A DNA stretch of 64,000 bases from Pseudoneobacillus sp052180215 (GTDB lineage: Bacteria > Bacillota > Bacilli > Bacillales > Cytobacillaceae): NCBI RefSeq assembly GCF_052180215.1, contig NZ_CP197471.1:2700001-2764000 (forward strand). Reading direction: 5' to 3'. The position numbers were made by a program, and so were the translations under genes. Position 1 is the first letter of the stretch, and each line of letters starts with the position of its first letter. Below, piece by piece: positions 15,648 to 23,199 of this stretch. Under the pieces are notes generated by a model. That model was not told where the DNA came from. It saw only the letters and a list, made by a program, of their open reading frames with translations, and searched no databases.

Positions 15648-15670
15648 AAAAAAAGAGGGTTATCCCTCTC
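15648..15670 (-). terminator. Terminator after secreted 163-aa gene
   Basis: The stem AGAGGG / CCCTCT with a TTAT loop, read leftward, is followed by TTTTTTT. It separates the secreted protein gene from the RiPP-like operon, so that operon needs its own promoter. Confidence 0.8.
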
Positions 15671-15733
15671 CAATTACTTTAGTACTAAATAATATTTTAA
15701 ATCCATTTAATTTTATATAATTAGAAAATAAGT

Positions 15734-16225
15734 CTACTTTCCCCAATATTTCCAAAACCAATCCCAATCACCATTACAATACCACTCTCTCCATATATCT
15801 TTCGATTCCTTTGGATGCTCTCGTTCCCTTTCTTCGTCACATTCTCTATCCAGGTCACGAGGGTGATCACGACTACCATCACGGTCATGATCATGCTCAC
15901 GATCATAATCATGGTCATCATCTCGCTCTTGTTTATCTCCATTATAATTATTATATTTTTTCATTTCTTTTGATGAGATTTTACTATCTCCAATATTTAA
16001 ATTAGTCTGGGTAGATAAATATTCATTATCAATATTATTTATAGCATCATCTGAACCTGTAACCAAAGTCTGATCATTCCCAAAGAATGAAAATATTAGG
16101 TTGATAACACTTAGAGTATTTTTAGAATCATTAGGAAATTCAATATTGGATGCATAAGAAGTTGTAGGCATAATTAAAGTTGTTGCCAGAATAGATGTAA
16201 ACACAATCTTTCTATACTTTTTCAT
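15734..16225 (-). CDS. Secreted Asp/His/Arg-rich protein with Trp-rich tail
   Basis: A 163-residue secreted protein I do not recognise. It has a signal peptide with a basic start (MKKYRK), a hydrophobic core and a likely cleavage after YAS (residue 26). Residues 27-98 are ordinary and polar. Residues 99-142 are a low-complexity block of Asp, Arg, Glu and His with repeated DHD/DRE units and one Cys (129), which could bind metal or polyanion. The last 19 residues hold six Trp, two Tyr, one Phe and Cys150. The start has GGGAGGCG upstream. It lies between epsG and the RiPP-like operon and may be a matrix protein (inference). Confidence 0.7.
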   Translation of the reverse strand: MKKYRKIVFTSILATTLIMPTTSYASNIEFPNDSKNTLSVINLIFSFFGNDQTLVTGSDDAINNIDNEYLSTQTNLNIGDSKISSKEMKKYNNYNGDKQERDDDHDYDREHDHDRDGSRDHPRDLDRECDEEREREHPKESKDIWREWYCNGDWDWFWKYWGK

Positions 16226-16350
16226 TACTTCGCCTCCCTTCCTTATTCTTTTCTAATGCAAAAATACCCATTTTCATTAAATTTATGTAATTTAATCCTA
16301 AAGTATGATTAACTTTTGACTAACTTTGTGTTGGACATTGATTATTACAA

Positions 16351-17412
16351 CTATAAAATCAAATAGTTGCTTTCATAATGAATTTTTGATGCGTACTCAT
16401 AGAGATGTAGTAATAGGTAAAGAATAATTAATGATAAGTAAAATAACCTTTGACTTCTTTTTTCAAATAATTTAACAATCCATGTTATTAATATAATGTT
16501 ATATAAACCAAAATAAATACTGAATCGTGCGAAAATCCAATTCTGAGTAGAAATAACCATAAAAACAAAACCAATTATGGACATGTTAACTACAATATCT
16601 ATATGTGGCCAAAGTCTTCTAAGCTCTTCTTTTTTTAAATATGCCAAAACAAGAGGCAATCCATTAATAATTACCCTTATAAAATTTGCTCCACCCTCAT
16701 CAAAATTACTATATAATCCATACTGGGTATCTTCTATCATAGTGAATAGTACAGTGGAAATTTGACCAAAAAATGCGGTAAAAACAATTCCAATAGTCAT
16801 AACGATCGTAGTTGAGGATGTCCATGCCTTTTTTCTAACAATAAAATAGAGTGGTATAAGTATAAGAGCAGTTTGGTGAAAGGATGAAGCAAGAATGACA
16901 ATTCCGATATATTTTTTCCAATCACCTTTTACGATAAAAATGGTGCCAATAAAAAGAATAGAGGCAGCTAAATATTGTCTTATACCATTCATCGAAACCA
17001 TATATGCACCTGTAGTAATATATAAAAAGATAGCTAATTCAAATATCCTTGCGTATTTATATAAAACAATTACAATTAATACATTTGTTAATAAAGCTGT
17101 AATAAAGATTAATAATTGTGGATCATTCGTTATCTTCTTTAATAAAATTTGTAAAATAGTAAATCCATAGTCTTCCTTTAAACTAACATCGGACCAATAA
17201 AAATTATTATTGACATAGGTGTATTTATAAAAAAATGTATCTCCTATATTAGAGCGAAGACCCGAAACGATCACTAAACATGCGGTAACTAATAAAGCAA
17301 GAAGTTTATTTGGTTTAACAGTATGAGAGGTAAACTGGTCAAACTTTGAGTAATATCTTGAAAAAAAAGATAGAAAAGAAACAATAGCAAGATTAATATA
17401 TAGTACAGTCAT
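16351..17412 (-). CDS. epsG: EpsG-like exopolysaccharide polymerase
   Basis: A 353-residue polytopic membrane protein with about ten hydrophobic segments. It resembles B. subtilis EpsG closely in several places: KPNKLLALLV and IVSGLRSNIGD near the start, MNGIRQYLAASILF, YFIVRKKAW, and LRRLWPHIDIVVN followed by IFARFSIYFGLYNI. EpsG-type (Wzy-like) proteins polymerise lipid-linked repeat units outside the membrane. It follows the sinR-like gene by 48 bp with AAAGGG ahead of the ATG. It is separated from the glycosyltransferase genes (50-62 kb) by the lasso cluster and the leg and kds operons. Confidence 0.9.
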   Translation of the reverse strand: MTVLYINLAIVSFLSFFSRYYSKFDQFTSHTVKPNKLLALLVTACLVIVSGLRSNIGDTFFYKYTYVNNNFYWSDVSLKEDYGFTILQILLKKITNDPQLLIFITALLTNVLIVIVLYKYARIFELAIFLYITTGAYMVSMNGIRQYLAASILFIGTIFIVKGDWKKYIGIVILASSFHQTALILIPLYFIVRKKAWTSSTTIVMTIGIVFTAFFGQISTVLFTMIEDTQYGLYSNFDEGGANFIRVIINGLPLVLAYLKKEELRRLWPHIDIVVNMSIIGFVFMVISTQNWIFARFSIYFGLYNIILITWIVKLFEKRSQRLFYLSLIILYLLLHLYEYASKIHYESNYLIL

Positions 17413-17460
17413 TTTTCGTTTCCCTTTCTATTTTTTTAATATTTGGTCTGAAAATTATTA

Positions 17461-17799
17461 TCAATATTTTTTCTTTTGCCAGTTGATAAATTCAATTAAA
17501 GTTCTGTACTCGTGTATTTGTTCCTTATGAATGCCAGAATTCATTAATTCTTGGATAAAATCAATCCATTCTGGATCTAATTGTGTATTTATGCTATGCC
17601 TTTCATCAATTTTAATAATTTCTTTTATTTCTACATTCAGGCCCTTAGCAACTTTTTCTAGTATATGGATGGAAGGATTTTTATTTAGATTTCTCTCAAT
17701 ATTACTTAAATAAGATTTTGAGATTTTTGCCCTTTCAGATAACTCTGATAATGACAAACCCCTTTTTTTTCTTAACTTAAATATGTTTGTACCTATCAT
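17461..17799 (-). CDS. sinR: SinR-like biofilm master repressor
   Basis: A 112-residue transcription factor colinear with B. subtilis SinR (111 residues). The N-terminal XRE helix-turn-helix (residues 2-66) includes RGLSLSELSERAKISKSYLSNIERNL and NPSIHILEKVAKGL. The C-terminal part (about 74-104) is the multimerisation and SinI-contact region, LDPEWIDFIQELMNSGIH. SinR represses eps and matrix genes by binding GTTCTYT sites. Such sites are present at three operons in this window. It sits inside the eps locus between a 57-aa ORF and epsG; no sinI-like gene is seen beside it. The ATG has AGAGG upstream. Confidence 0.88.
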   Translation of the reverse strand: MIGTNIFKLRKKRGLSLSELSERAKISKSYLSNIERNLNKNPSIHILEKVAKGLNVEIKEIIKIDERHSINTQLDPEWIDFIQELMNSGIHKEQIHEYRTLIEFINWQKKKY

Positions 17800-17827
17800 T
17801 AGTTATACCTCTTTTACATTTTTAGTT

Positions 17828-18001
17828 TCATCTTTTTAAAATTGAATTCCCTTTCTCCATCATTATTAAAGAAAGTAGTTCATTTTCGATTAATTTTATA
17901 AAGTCGCTTGTTTTAATCGTTTCAGATTCCTGCCCTATTATGTAAATATCTTTTAGTATTTCTTTTAATTTTGATTGTAATAAGATATTAGTTTTTAACA
18001 T
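17828..18001 (-). CDS. Hypothetical 57-aa helical protein upstream of sinR
   Basis: A 57-residue ORF with AGAGGG nine bases ahead of its ATG, ending 28 bp before the sinR-like gene, so probably cotranscribed. It is predicted mostly helical and amphipathic (LLQSKLKEILKDIYIIGQ, then FIKLIENELLSLIMM). It has the size of SinI (57 residues) and the position expected of a SinR partner. However, it lacks the LDxEWxxL pattern by which SinI and SlrA mimic SinR. It could be a small antagonist of the repressor or an unrelated small protein; I cannot assign a family. Confidence 0.6.
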   Translation of the reverse strand: MLKTNILLQSKLKEILKDIYIIGQESETIKTSDFIKLIENELLSLIMMEKGNSILKR

Positions 18002-18024
18002 CTTTAATTTCCCTCTCTGTAAGT

Positions 18025-18051
18025 AAAAATCCCCGTAGCTTTAACGGGGAT
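18025..18051 (-). terminator. Terminator downstream of epsC
   Basis: The perfect 8-bp stem ATCCCCGT / ACGGGGAT, read leftward, is followed by TTTTACTT. It lies 64 bp beyond the epsC stop and before the 57-aa ORF, so sinR and epsG are either read by antitermination or from a separate promoter. Confidence 0.8.
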
Positions 18052-18114
18052 GGATCAAATTTTATATTATAATACATAATTTCCTAGCTAACAAAAAATC
18101 TAATAACCTATAAT

Positions 18115-19941
18115 TTAAATAGAAACAGACAATAAAGTTTGTTTAGTTATTCTATTATTTGCTAGATTTAATAAACGCTGTTTTAATTCTTCCTTTTCTA
18201 ATCCCTCAAAGTTTGATAAAATTTCTTCAATTTCTTCAATAAGTAATTCGGATGTTTTTCCAACATATATTTTTGGATAAATCTGTTCTTCATGAACCTC
18301 GTCATCTTTTAGTAATTCTTCAAATAATTTTTCTCCAGGTCTCATTCCTGTAAACTCAACACCAATCTCATCTATTGAATAACCTGATAATTTAATAAGA
18401 TTTTTAGCAAGGTCTACTATTTTTACTGGTTCTCCCATATCAAGTACGAAAATTTCCCCACCCTTTGCTAAAACACCCGCTTGAATAACTAATCTTGAGG
18501 CTTCTGGAATGGTCATAAAATAACGAACCATATCAGGATGAGTTACCTTAACAGGGCCACCTTTTTCAATTTGCTTTTTAAATAACGGAATTACACTTCC
18601 CCTACTACCTAGAACATTTCCGAATCTAACTGCTACGAATTTAGTTTTACTTTCTCTGTTTAATTTCTGAATCATCATTTCAGCCAATCGCTTCGTAGAA
18701 CCCATTACACTAGTCGGATTAACAGCCTTGTCTGATGAAATCATGACAAAGGTATTCACTCCGTGCCAACTAGCTGCCTTGGCAACATTTGTTGTACCAA
18801 CAATATTGTTTTTCACAGCTTCTTCCGGATTTCTTTCCATTAATGGAACATGTTTATGGGCAGCTGCATGATAAACAACATCCGGTTGGTAAGCTCCCAT
18901 AACGTTCATCATCTTCTTCTCATCTTGTATGTCAGCAATCTCAGGAATAAATTCAATTTTTGTATTCTGAAATTTTTCTCTTAATTCCATTTCAATTGAA
19001 TAAATACTATTTTCACCATGGCCGAGTAGGATTAATCTCTTTGGATGGAACAAAGAAACTTGACGGCATATTTCCGATCCAATTGATCCTCCAGCACCTG
19101 TTACAAGTACCACTTTATTTGTAAGCTTTTCTGAAATAATATCAATATCTAAAACTACTTCTTCTCTACCTAATAAATCCTCCATCTGTATGTCACGAAA
19201 TTGGTTAACCAATACCTTACCTGTAACCAAATCTTCAAGCAGAGGTAAAATTTGAGTTTTGGCTTTGGTTTTTGCACATTCTTTGAAAATAATATTTAAA
19301 TCTCTTTTACTTAAAGATGGAATAGCAATTACTATATTTTCAACATTTAATTCATGAACCACTTTTTCAATTTCTCTAACTCCACTTATAACAGGTATTC
19401 CGAGAATTTCAAGCTTATGCTTTCGATAATCATCATCAATAAATCCAACAGGGACTAAGTCAGCTTCATTATTTTTTAATAATTGTCGAGCAACCATCGT
19501 TCCTGCAGAGCCAGCTCCAATAATGAGGGTTCTTTTTTTATTTATATCTTTATAGAAATAGGTATCTCTTAACATTCTCCAACAAAAGCGGGAACCACCT
19601 ATCAATAAGATATGCATTAACCAAGTTACCGACAAAAGTCTAAAAGATATCTCATTAAATAATACTAATTGAACGATTGCAGTTAATAAGATTGAAAAAG
19701 TAACAATTTTAAAAATAGTAATTAGTTCTCCAATACTTGCATATTCCCATAATTTTCTATAAAACTTTAACTTTACTGCAAATAAATGATGACCTAATAG
19801 AATGGTAAGGGCGGAAATAACAATTTGAAGTGTTAAAACATCGAAAGTAGCATTAACTAAAAAACGGCTATAAAAAATAGCAGTCAAAACAATTAATGAA
19901 TCAATAATAAAAAATAAGGATAACCTCTGTCGATAAGTCAT
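18115..19941 (-). CDS. epsC: EpsC-like UDP-sugar 4,6-dehydratase
   Basis: A 608-residue polysaccharide biosynthesis protein of the EpsC/CapD/PglF type. Four membrane helices span roughly residues 8-120. A first Rossmann-like domain follows (LIIGAGSAGTMVARQLL), then the catalytic SDR domain with VLVTGAGGSIGSEICRQ and the variant active-site region MISSDKAVNPTSVMGSTKR. It converts UDP-GlcNAc to the 4-keto-6-deoxy sugar. With the aminotransferase, acetyltransferase and sugar-phosphate transferase at 61.8-64.0 kb it would make lipid-linked diacetylbacillosamine (inference). AGGAGG precedes the ATG. An IS21 element now lies between it and epsB. Confidence 0.92.
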   Translation of the reverse strand: MTYRQRLSLFFIIDSLIVLTAIFYSRFLVNATFDVLTLQIVISALTILLGHHLFAVKLKFYRKLWEYASIGELITIFKIVTFSILLTAIVQLVLFNEISFRLLSVTWLMHILLIGGSRFCWRMLRDTYFYKDINKKRTLIIGAGSAGTMVARQLLKNNEADLVPVGFIDDDYRKHKLEILGIPVISGVREIEKVVHELNVENIVIAIPSLSKRDLNIIFKECAKTKAKTQILPLLEDLVTGKVLVNQFRDIQMEDLLGREEVVLDIDIISEKLTNKVVLVTGAGGSIGSEICRQVSLFHPKRLILLGHGENSIYSIEMELREKFQNTKIEFIPEIADIQDEKKMMNVMGAYQPDVVYHAAAHKHVPLMERNPEEAVKNNIVGTTNVAKAASWHGVNTFVMISSDKAVNPTSVMGSTKRLAEMMIQKLNRESKTKFVAVRFGNVLGSRGSVIPLFKKQIEKGGPVKVTHPDMVRYFMTIPEASRLVIQAGVLAKGGEIFVLDMGEPVKIVDLAKNLIKLSGYSIDEIGVEFTGMRPGEKLFEELLKDDEVHEEQIYPKIYVGKTSELLIEEIEEILSNFEGLEKEELKQRLLNLANNRITKQTLLSVSI

Positions 19942-19979
19942 GCTTTTCCTCCTCTTATACCAAAGTTAGAACTAAAATA

Positions 19980-19991
19980 CTACCCTTGTAT
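19980..19991. repeat. Left 12-bp direct repeat flanking the IS21 element
   Basis: CTACCCTTGTAT, repeated exactly at 22172-22183 immediately outside the other end of the IS21-family element. It is probably the target-site duplication. Confidence 0.75.
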
Positions 19992-20041
19992 AAATGTCAA
20001 CACAAATATGTACAATTTCGCTTGTATAAGGATGTACAAAA

Positions 20042-20800
20042 TTACTCGTTTTCTTTAGCTAAATGATCTTTTAAACGATATGAATTGCCTACCATTGTCA
20101 CCACAGTCGCATGGTGTAAAATTCGATCTAATATCGCATTAGCTAGCTTTGGCTCCTGGAAGACTTCATCCCATGCTTTAAAGTTTATATTCGTTGTAAA
20201 TATCGTACTGCGCTTTTCATAACGCATATCAATAAGTTGAAAAAACATTTTCGCATCCTCTTGATCAATCGGTAAATATCCAATTTCGTCAATAATCAAA
20301 AGCTTATATTTTGCATAGTGTTTCAATCGATTTTCTAAGTGATTTTCCAACCTCGCTCTTTTCAGATTCTGTATCAAATCATGGCACTTGATAAAATACG
20401 TACTTGTTCTCTTCTTAGCTGCGTGAATCCCAATTGATGTGGCCAAGTGGGTTTTACCAACACCACTCGGTCCTAAAAAGACGATATTTTCATTTTTCTC
20501 AATAAATCGTAACGTTAAAAAATCGAAAATTTGCTGTTGATTGATGGACGGTTGAAAATCAAAGTCAAAATCCTTCACTTCTTTTAAATGTGGAAAAGCT
20601 CCAACCTTCACCATAGAATGAATCATATTTTGTTCACGCACATCAATTTCGTAATTTGTTAATTTAATAAGGGTGTCCACAAATGATAATTGGTTTTGTA
20701 CGCTGAAATCTATAACTTGATTTAGATGCACCATCATTTGTTTGAGTTTTAAATACTCTAAATTATTTAGTAAATGTTGATAATTTGTACCGGGATTCAT
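20042..20800 (-). CDS. istB: IS21 helper ATPase IstB
   Basis: A 252-residue AAA+ ATPase of the IstB/DnaC type that assists IstA in target selection. Walker A is FLGPSGVGKTHLATSIG (residues near 100-116) and Walker B is LLIIDEIGYLPID; the sensor-like region TTNINFKAWDEVF follows. The start codon overlaps the stop of istA by one base (TAATG), so translation is coupled. The frame is complete. Confidence 0.93.
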   Translation of the reverse strand: MNPGTNYQHLLNNLEYLKLKQMMVHLNQVIDFSVQNQLSFVDTLIKLTNYEIDVREQNMIHSMVKVGAFPHLKEVKDFDFDFQPSINQQQIFDFLTLRFIEKNENIVFLGPSGVGKTHLATSIGIHAAKKRTSTYFIKCHDLIQNLKRARLENHLENRLKHYAKYKLLIIDEIGYLPIDQEDAKMFFQLIDMRYEKRSTIFTTNINFKAWDEVFQEPKLANAILDRILHHATVVTMVGNSYRLKDHLAKENE

Positions 20801-22083
20801 TATTTATACACCTTTCCAATCGCTGCTAGATTTTGTTTGGCTAATTCATCAATCTCAGGATAATACGGGGCTGAAACAAGTAGACTTTCTCTATAATGTT
20901 CTTCCTGATAATTGAGTTTTGCGTTACTGATTGAGTGTTGAGCGATGAGTTTCGTGTTATAATAAATCCATAGTTGTTCATCGTACACTTGTAAGCCTAC
21001 TTTTTTTCCTCGGTATTCGGCTGGTACCGAATATTGATTGGATTTGTAGGAAATCATGTTAGACGCATTGACTTTTACTTGTGTATGTTTGATGCGATAG
21101 GAATCTCTTACTTTTTCAGTTGGTAGCTGGAGTAAGTGATTCCTTTCTTTTTTAAATTCAAAAACCGGTATTTTACCTGTTCCTTGATGCAACTCGTGAT
21201 TAATTCGATTACATAAATCTTGTATAAACTGATGTAGCTCTTCTAAAGTTAATTGCCCTTGGTAAGCATGAATTTCATCTAATAACTTCATCGTTGATTC
21301 TACTTTTCCTTTGGTCCTTGGGCGGCCTGCAATACAAGGTTTTACTTTAAAACCAAAATCCTTCGCAAACTGCTCAAACTTTGAATTTACTTTCCCGCCA
21401 GAAAATTCTGTTCTTGCCTCGTCCATTACGGTTTTCATATTATCCGTTACAATTTCAGTGGGTACGCCTCCAAATGCTTCAAATGCCTCCGTTAAAAAAG
21501 AGAGCAGTACACTTTGAGACTTAGAGATACTTAAATAGAAAGCACGGAATCTAGAATACGATAGAAGTAACACCGCAACATTGACTTCTACTTTTTCCCC
21601 ATCTTTTGTTTCAAACTGAATACTTTCCTTCCAATCTAGTTGAGCTTGTTTGCCTGGAGGTGTTTCAAAACGAACCGTCCCCGTAGGGGAAGAAATACGC
21701 TTCTCATCCTCAAAATAGGCTTTAAATTCTGGTGTTCGTGCAATATAGGCACGGAATGCAGAATCAGAACAATTTAAACCGTGGTTATCCTTAAGATATT
21801 GCCAAAGCACTCGCCGATAATAAAAAACCTGCTTTGAATCTTCGCTAAGAAGGGCTGCAATAACTTCATAGTATTCATCAATTTTAGAAGGCTTTTCTCG
21901 TTTGCGTTTCGGGACAAATCCCCCCAGATACTTATCAATCGTTCTTCGATCCACACCTAATTCTTCTGCTAATTTACTTTTATTAATTTTCATTTTTAAA
22001 TGCTCCATTAGTTGTTTAAATTTTGGCAAGTCTGAAAGACTCTTAATCTCAAAATTAGTTTCAACATTTAGCGTTATATACAT
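20800..22083 (-). CDS. istA: IS21 transposase IstA
   Basis: A 427-residue transposase. The N-terminal helix-turn-helix is KSKLAEELGVDRRTIDKYL. The integrase-type catalytic core shows the DDE triad in context: QLDWKES (Asp), EIVTDNMKTVMDE (Asp) and RTKGKVESTMK (Glu). A C-terminal beta domain follows (VNASNMISYKSNQYSVP). The ATG at 22083 has GGGGGG six bases upstream and is preferred to an ATG at 22131. The frame is complete, so the element may still move. Confidence 0.92.
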   Translation of the reverse strand: MYITLNVETNFEIKSLSDLPKFKQLMEHLKMKINKSKLAEELGVDRRTIDKYLGGFVPKRKREKPSKIDEYYEVIAALLSEDSKQVFYYRRVLWQYLKDNHGLNCSDSAFRAYIARTPEFKAYFEDEKRISSPTGTVRFETPPGKQAQLDWKESIQFETKDGEKVEVNVAVLLLSYSRFRAFYLSISKSQSVLLSFLTEAFEAFGGVPTEIVTDNMKTVMDEARTEFSGGKVNSKFEQFAKDFGFKVKPCIAGRPRTKGKVESTMKLLDEIHAYQGQLTLEELHQFIQDLCNRINHELHQGTGKIPVFEFKKERNHLLQLPTEKVRDSYRIKHTQVKVNASNMISYKSNQYSVPAEYRGKKVGLQVYDEQLWIYYNTKLIAQHSISNAKLNYQEEHYRESLLVSAPYYPEIDELAKQNLAAIGKVYK

Positions 22084-22171
22084 ACTAATCCCCCCAAGAT
22101 TAGTATGAAATGAGCAATCGATTTTGTACATTTTTATTCAAGCAAGAATGTACATATTTAAATTAGCATTT

Positions 22172-22183
22172 CTACCCTTGTAT
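22172..22183. repeat. Right 12-bp direct repeat flanking the IS21 element
   Basis: The second exact copy of CTACCCTTGTAT; see 19980-19991. Confidence 0.75.
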
Positions 22184-22302
22184 CACTGTCAAATACCCTT
22201 GATCAATTACGTATACCATTTAAGGGAACATATTAAATATAATTTTAAGGAAAGGAATGAGGTCTATTACTTCCATAGAGAATCCAATCCCTAATAAATA
22301 GT

Positions 22303-22350
22303 AAAGGCTTTAATTATGGGTTCTCTAAAAAACACATAATTAAAACCTTT
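22303..22350 (-). other. Long hairpin between the EAR-like RNA and the IS21 element
   Basis: The stem is AAAGG plus TTTAATTATG paired with CATAATTAAA plus CCTTT, with one mismatch and a loop of about 16 bases. No U tract follows on either side, so it is not a simple terminator. It lies just downstream of the EAR-like element in the epsB-epsC intergenic transcript and may be a processing or regulatory structure. Confidence 0.45.
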
Positions 22351-22371
22351 AATTAAAATTTGGAGCATCTA

Positions 22372-22475
22372 ACTCCTCCTCACATCCTACTTCTGACGAC
22401 TCGCGTCTAAGGTAATTTTTACCCACAGTATGATCGAGTGCCTCCATTGATAACGGTTAGGAGACATCACCTTTA
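22372..22475 (-). ncRNA. EAR (eps-associated RNA) antitermination element
   Basis: The 3' side of epsB carries about 100 bp that is less AT-rich and more structured than its surroundings. Read leftward it contains GGTGATGTCTCCTAACCG, then GGAGGCACTCGATCAT, the small hairpin GGTAAAAATTACC, and GCGAGTCGTC able to pair with the earlier GCACTCG. This resembles what I remember of the EAR (Rfam epsC) motif, which in B. subtilis sits between epsB and epsC and lets RNA polymerase read through terminators of the eps operon. The position here is the same. The remainder of the 22184-22536 gap shows only the hairpin listed above. Confidence 0.75.
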
Positions 22476-22536
22476 CAGAAAAATTCTTAATTCAATTCAC
22501 AATAATTCATTATAACGAACAAAAAAATAAAAAATT

Positions 22537-23199
22537 CTACTTTTCATTTAAAATAACACCAACAATATGAGCATTAACAATTTCTAGGACTCTCCTTGCT
22601 TCTCTAACTCTATCAAGTTTAGATTTAGCTGGATTAAGAACGAGAATTACTCCTTCACTGTGACTAGCCAGAATTTTTGTATCTGCTACTTCTAATAATG
22701 AAGGTGAATCAATAAGAACATAATCATATGTTCCAAGTAATTTTGCTTGTAACTCGATAAAACCTTTCGATGCCAATAGTTCTGAAGGAAAAATAGGCAC
22801 AGGACCACTTGGCAAAACATCTAGTCGACCAATCTCTGATTTATGTATAGCATCAGCTATAGATGCTACTCCGTTTAATATTGACGTTAATCCTATGGTA
22901 TTTTGAATCTTAAAGGTTAAATGTGCGGAAGGATTTCTTAAATTAGCATCAATTAATAAAACTCTCTCACTTTGTTGTGCCATAGAAACGGCTAGATTAG
23001 CAGCTGTTGTTGATTTTCCTTCTCCTCCACTCGGAGAGGTTATCAATATAGTTCGGATATTTTGATTACGGCAAGTAAAGTAAATATTTGCTTTAACTGA
23101 ACGGTATTGTTCTGATACAACTGAATCAGGAGTAAAATAGGCTATTAAACTCTTTTTTCTATCAACAATCTTTTGATTCGATTTTAGTCTTAAACCCAA
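22537..23199 (-). CDS. epsB: EpsB-like CpsD/CapB family tyrosine kinase
   Basis: A BY-kinase of about 220 residues that with EpsA controls polysaccharide polymerisation. Walker A is SPSGGEGKSTTAANLA, Walker A' is VLLIDANLRNP (Asn where many members have a second Asp) and Walker B is YVLIDSPSLL. The protein ends at GVILNEK, without the C-terminal Tyr cluster that most BY-kinases autophosphorylate. The TTG at 23199 has AGAGGTGA upstream and is preferred to a GTG at 23208. It overlaps epsA by about 38 bp. The EAR-like RNA follows its stop codon. Confidence 0.88.
   Translation of the reverse strand: MGLRLKSNQKIVDRKKSLIAYFTPDSVVSEQYRSVKANIYFTCRNQNIRTILITSPSGGEGKSTTAANLAVSMAQQSERVLLIDANLRNPSAHLTFKIQNTIGLTSILNGVASIADAIHKSEIGRLDVLPSGPVPIFPSELLASKGFIELQAKLLGTYDYVLIDSPSLLEVADTKILASHSEGVILVLNPAKSKLDRVREARRVLEIVNAHIVGVILNEK

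Larger units (their letters stand above)
19992..22171 (-). mobile_element. IS21-family insertion sequence between epsB and epsC
   Basis: A 2180-bp element with istA and istB. Its ends are long collinear inverted repeats: left AAATGTCAACACAAATATG and right (opposite strand) AAATGCTAATTTAAATATG. The match continues over about 50 bp and includes two copies of the internal unit ATGTACA in each end, as is usual for IS21 transposase sites. It is flanked by a 12-bp direct repeat. It separates the EAR-like RNA and epsB from epsC in what was probably one transcript. Confidence 0.88.

Noticed and set aside
15811..16005. Rightward His/Asp-rich ORF opposite the secreted protein gene
   Set aside because: It is the antisense shadow of the DHD/DRE repeat block of the leftward gene and has no good ribosome site of its own.
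22505..22520. Possible SinR site just after epsB (leftward GTTCGTTATAATGAAT)
   Set aside because: It resembles the lasso-operon palindrome but both outer arms carry a mismatch, and it lies between two genes of one transcript.
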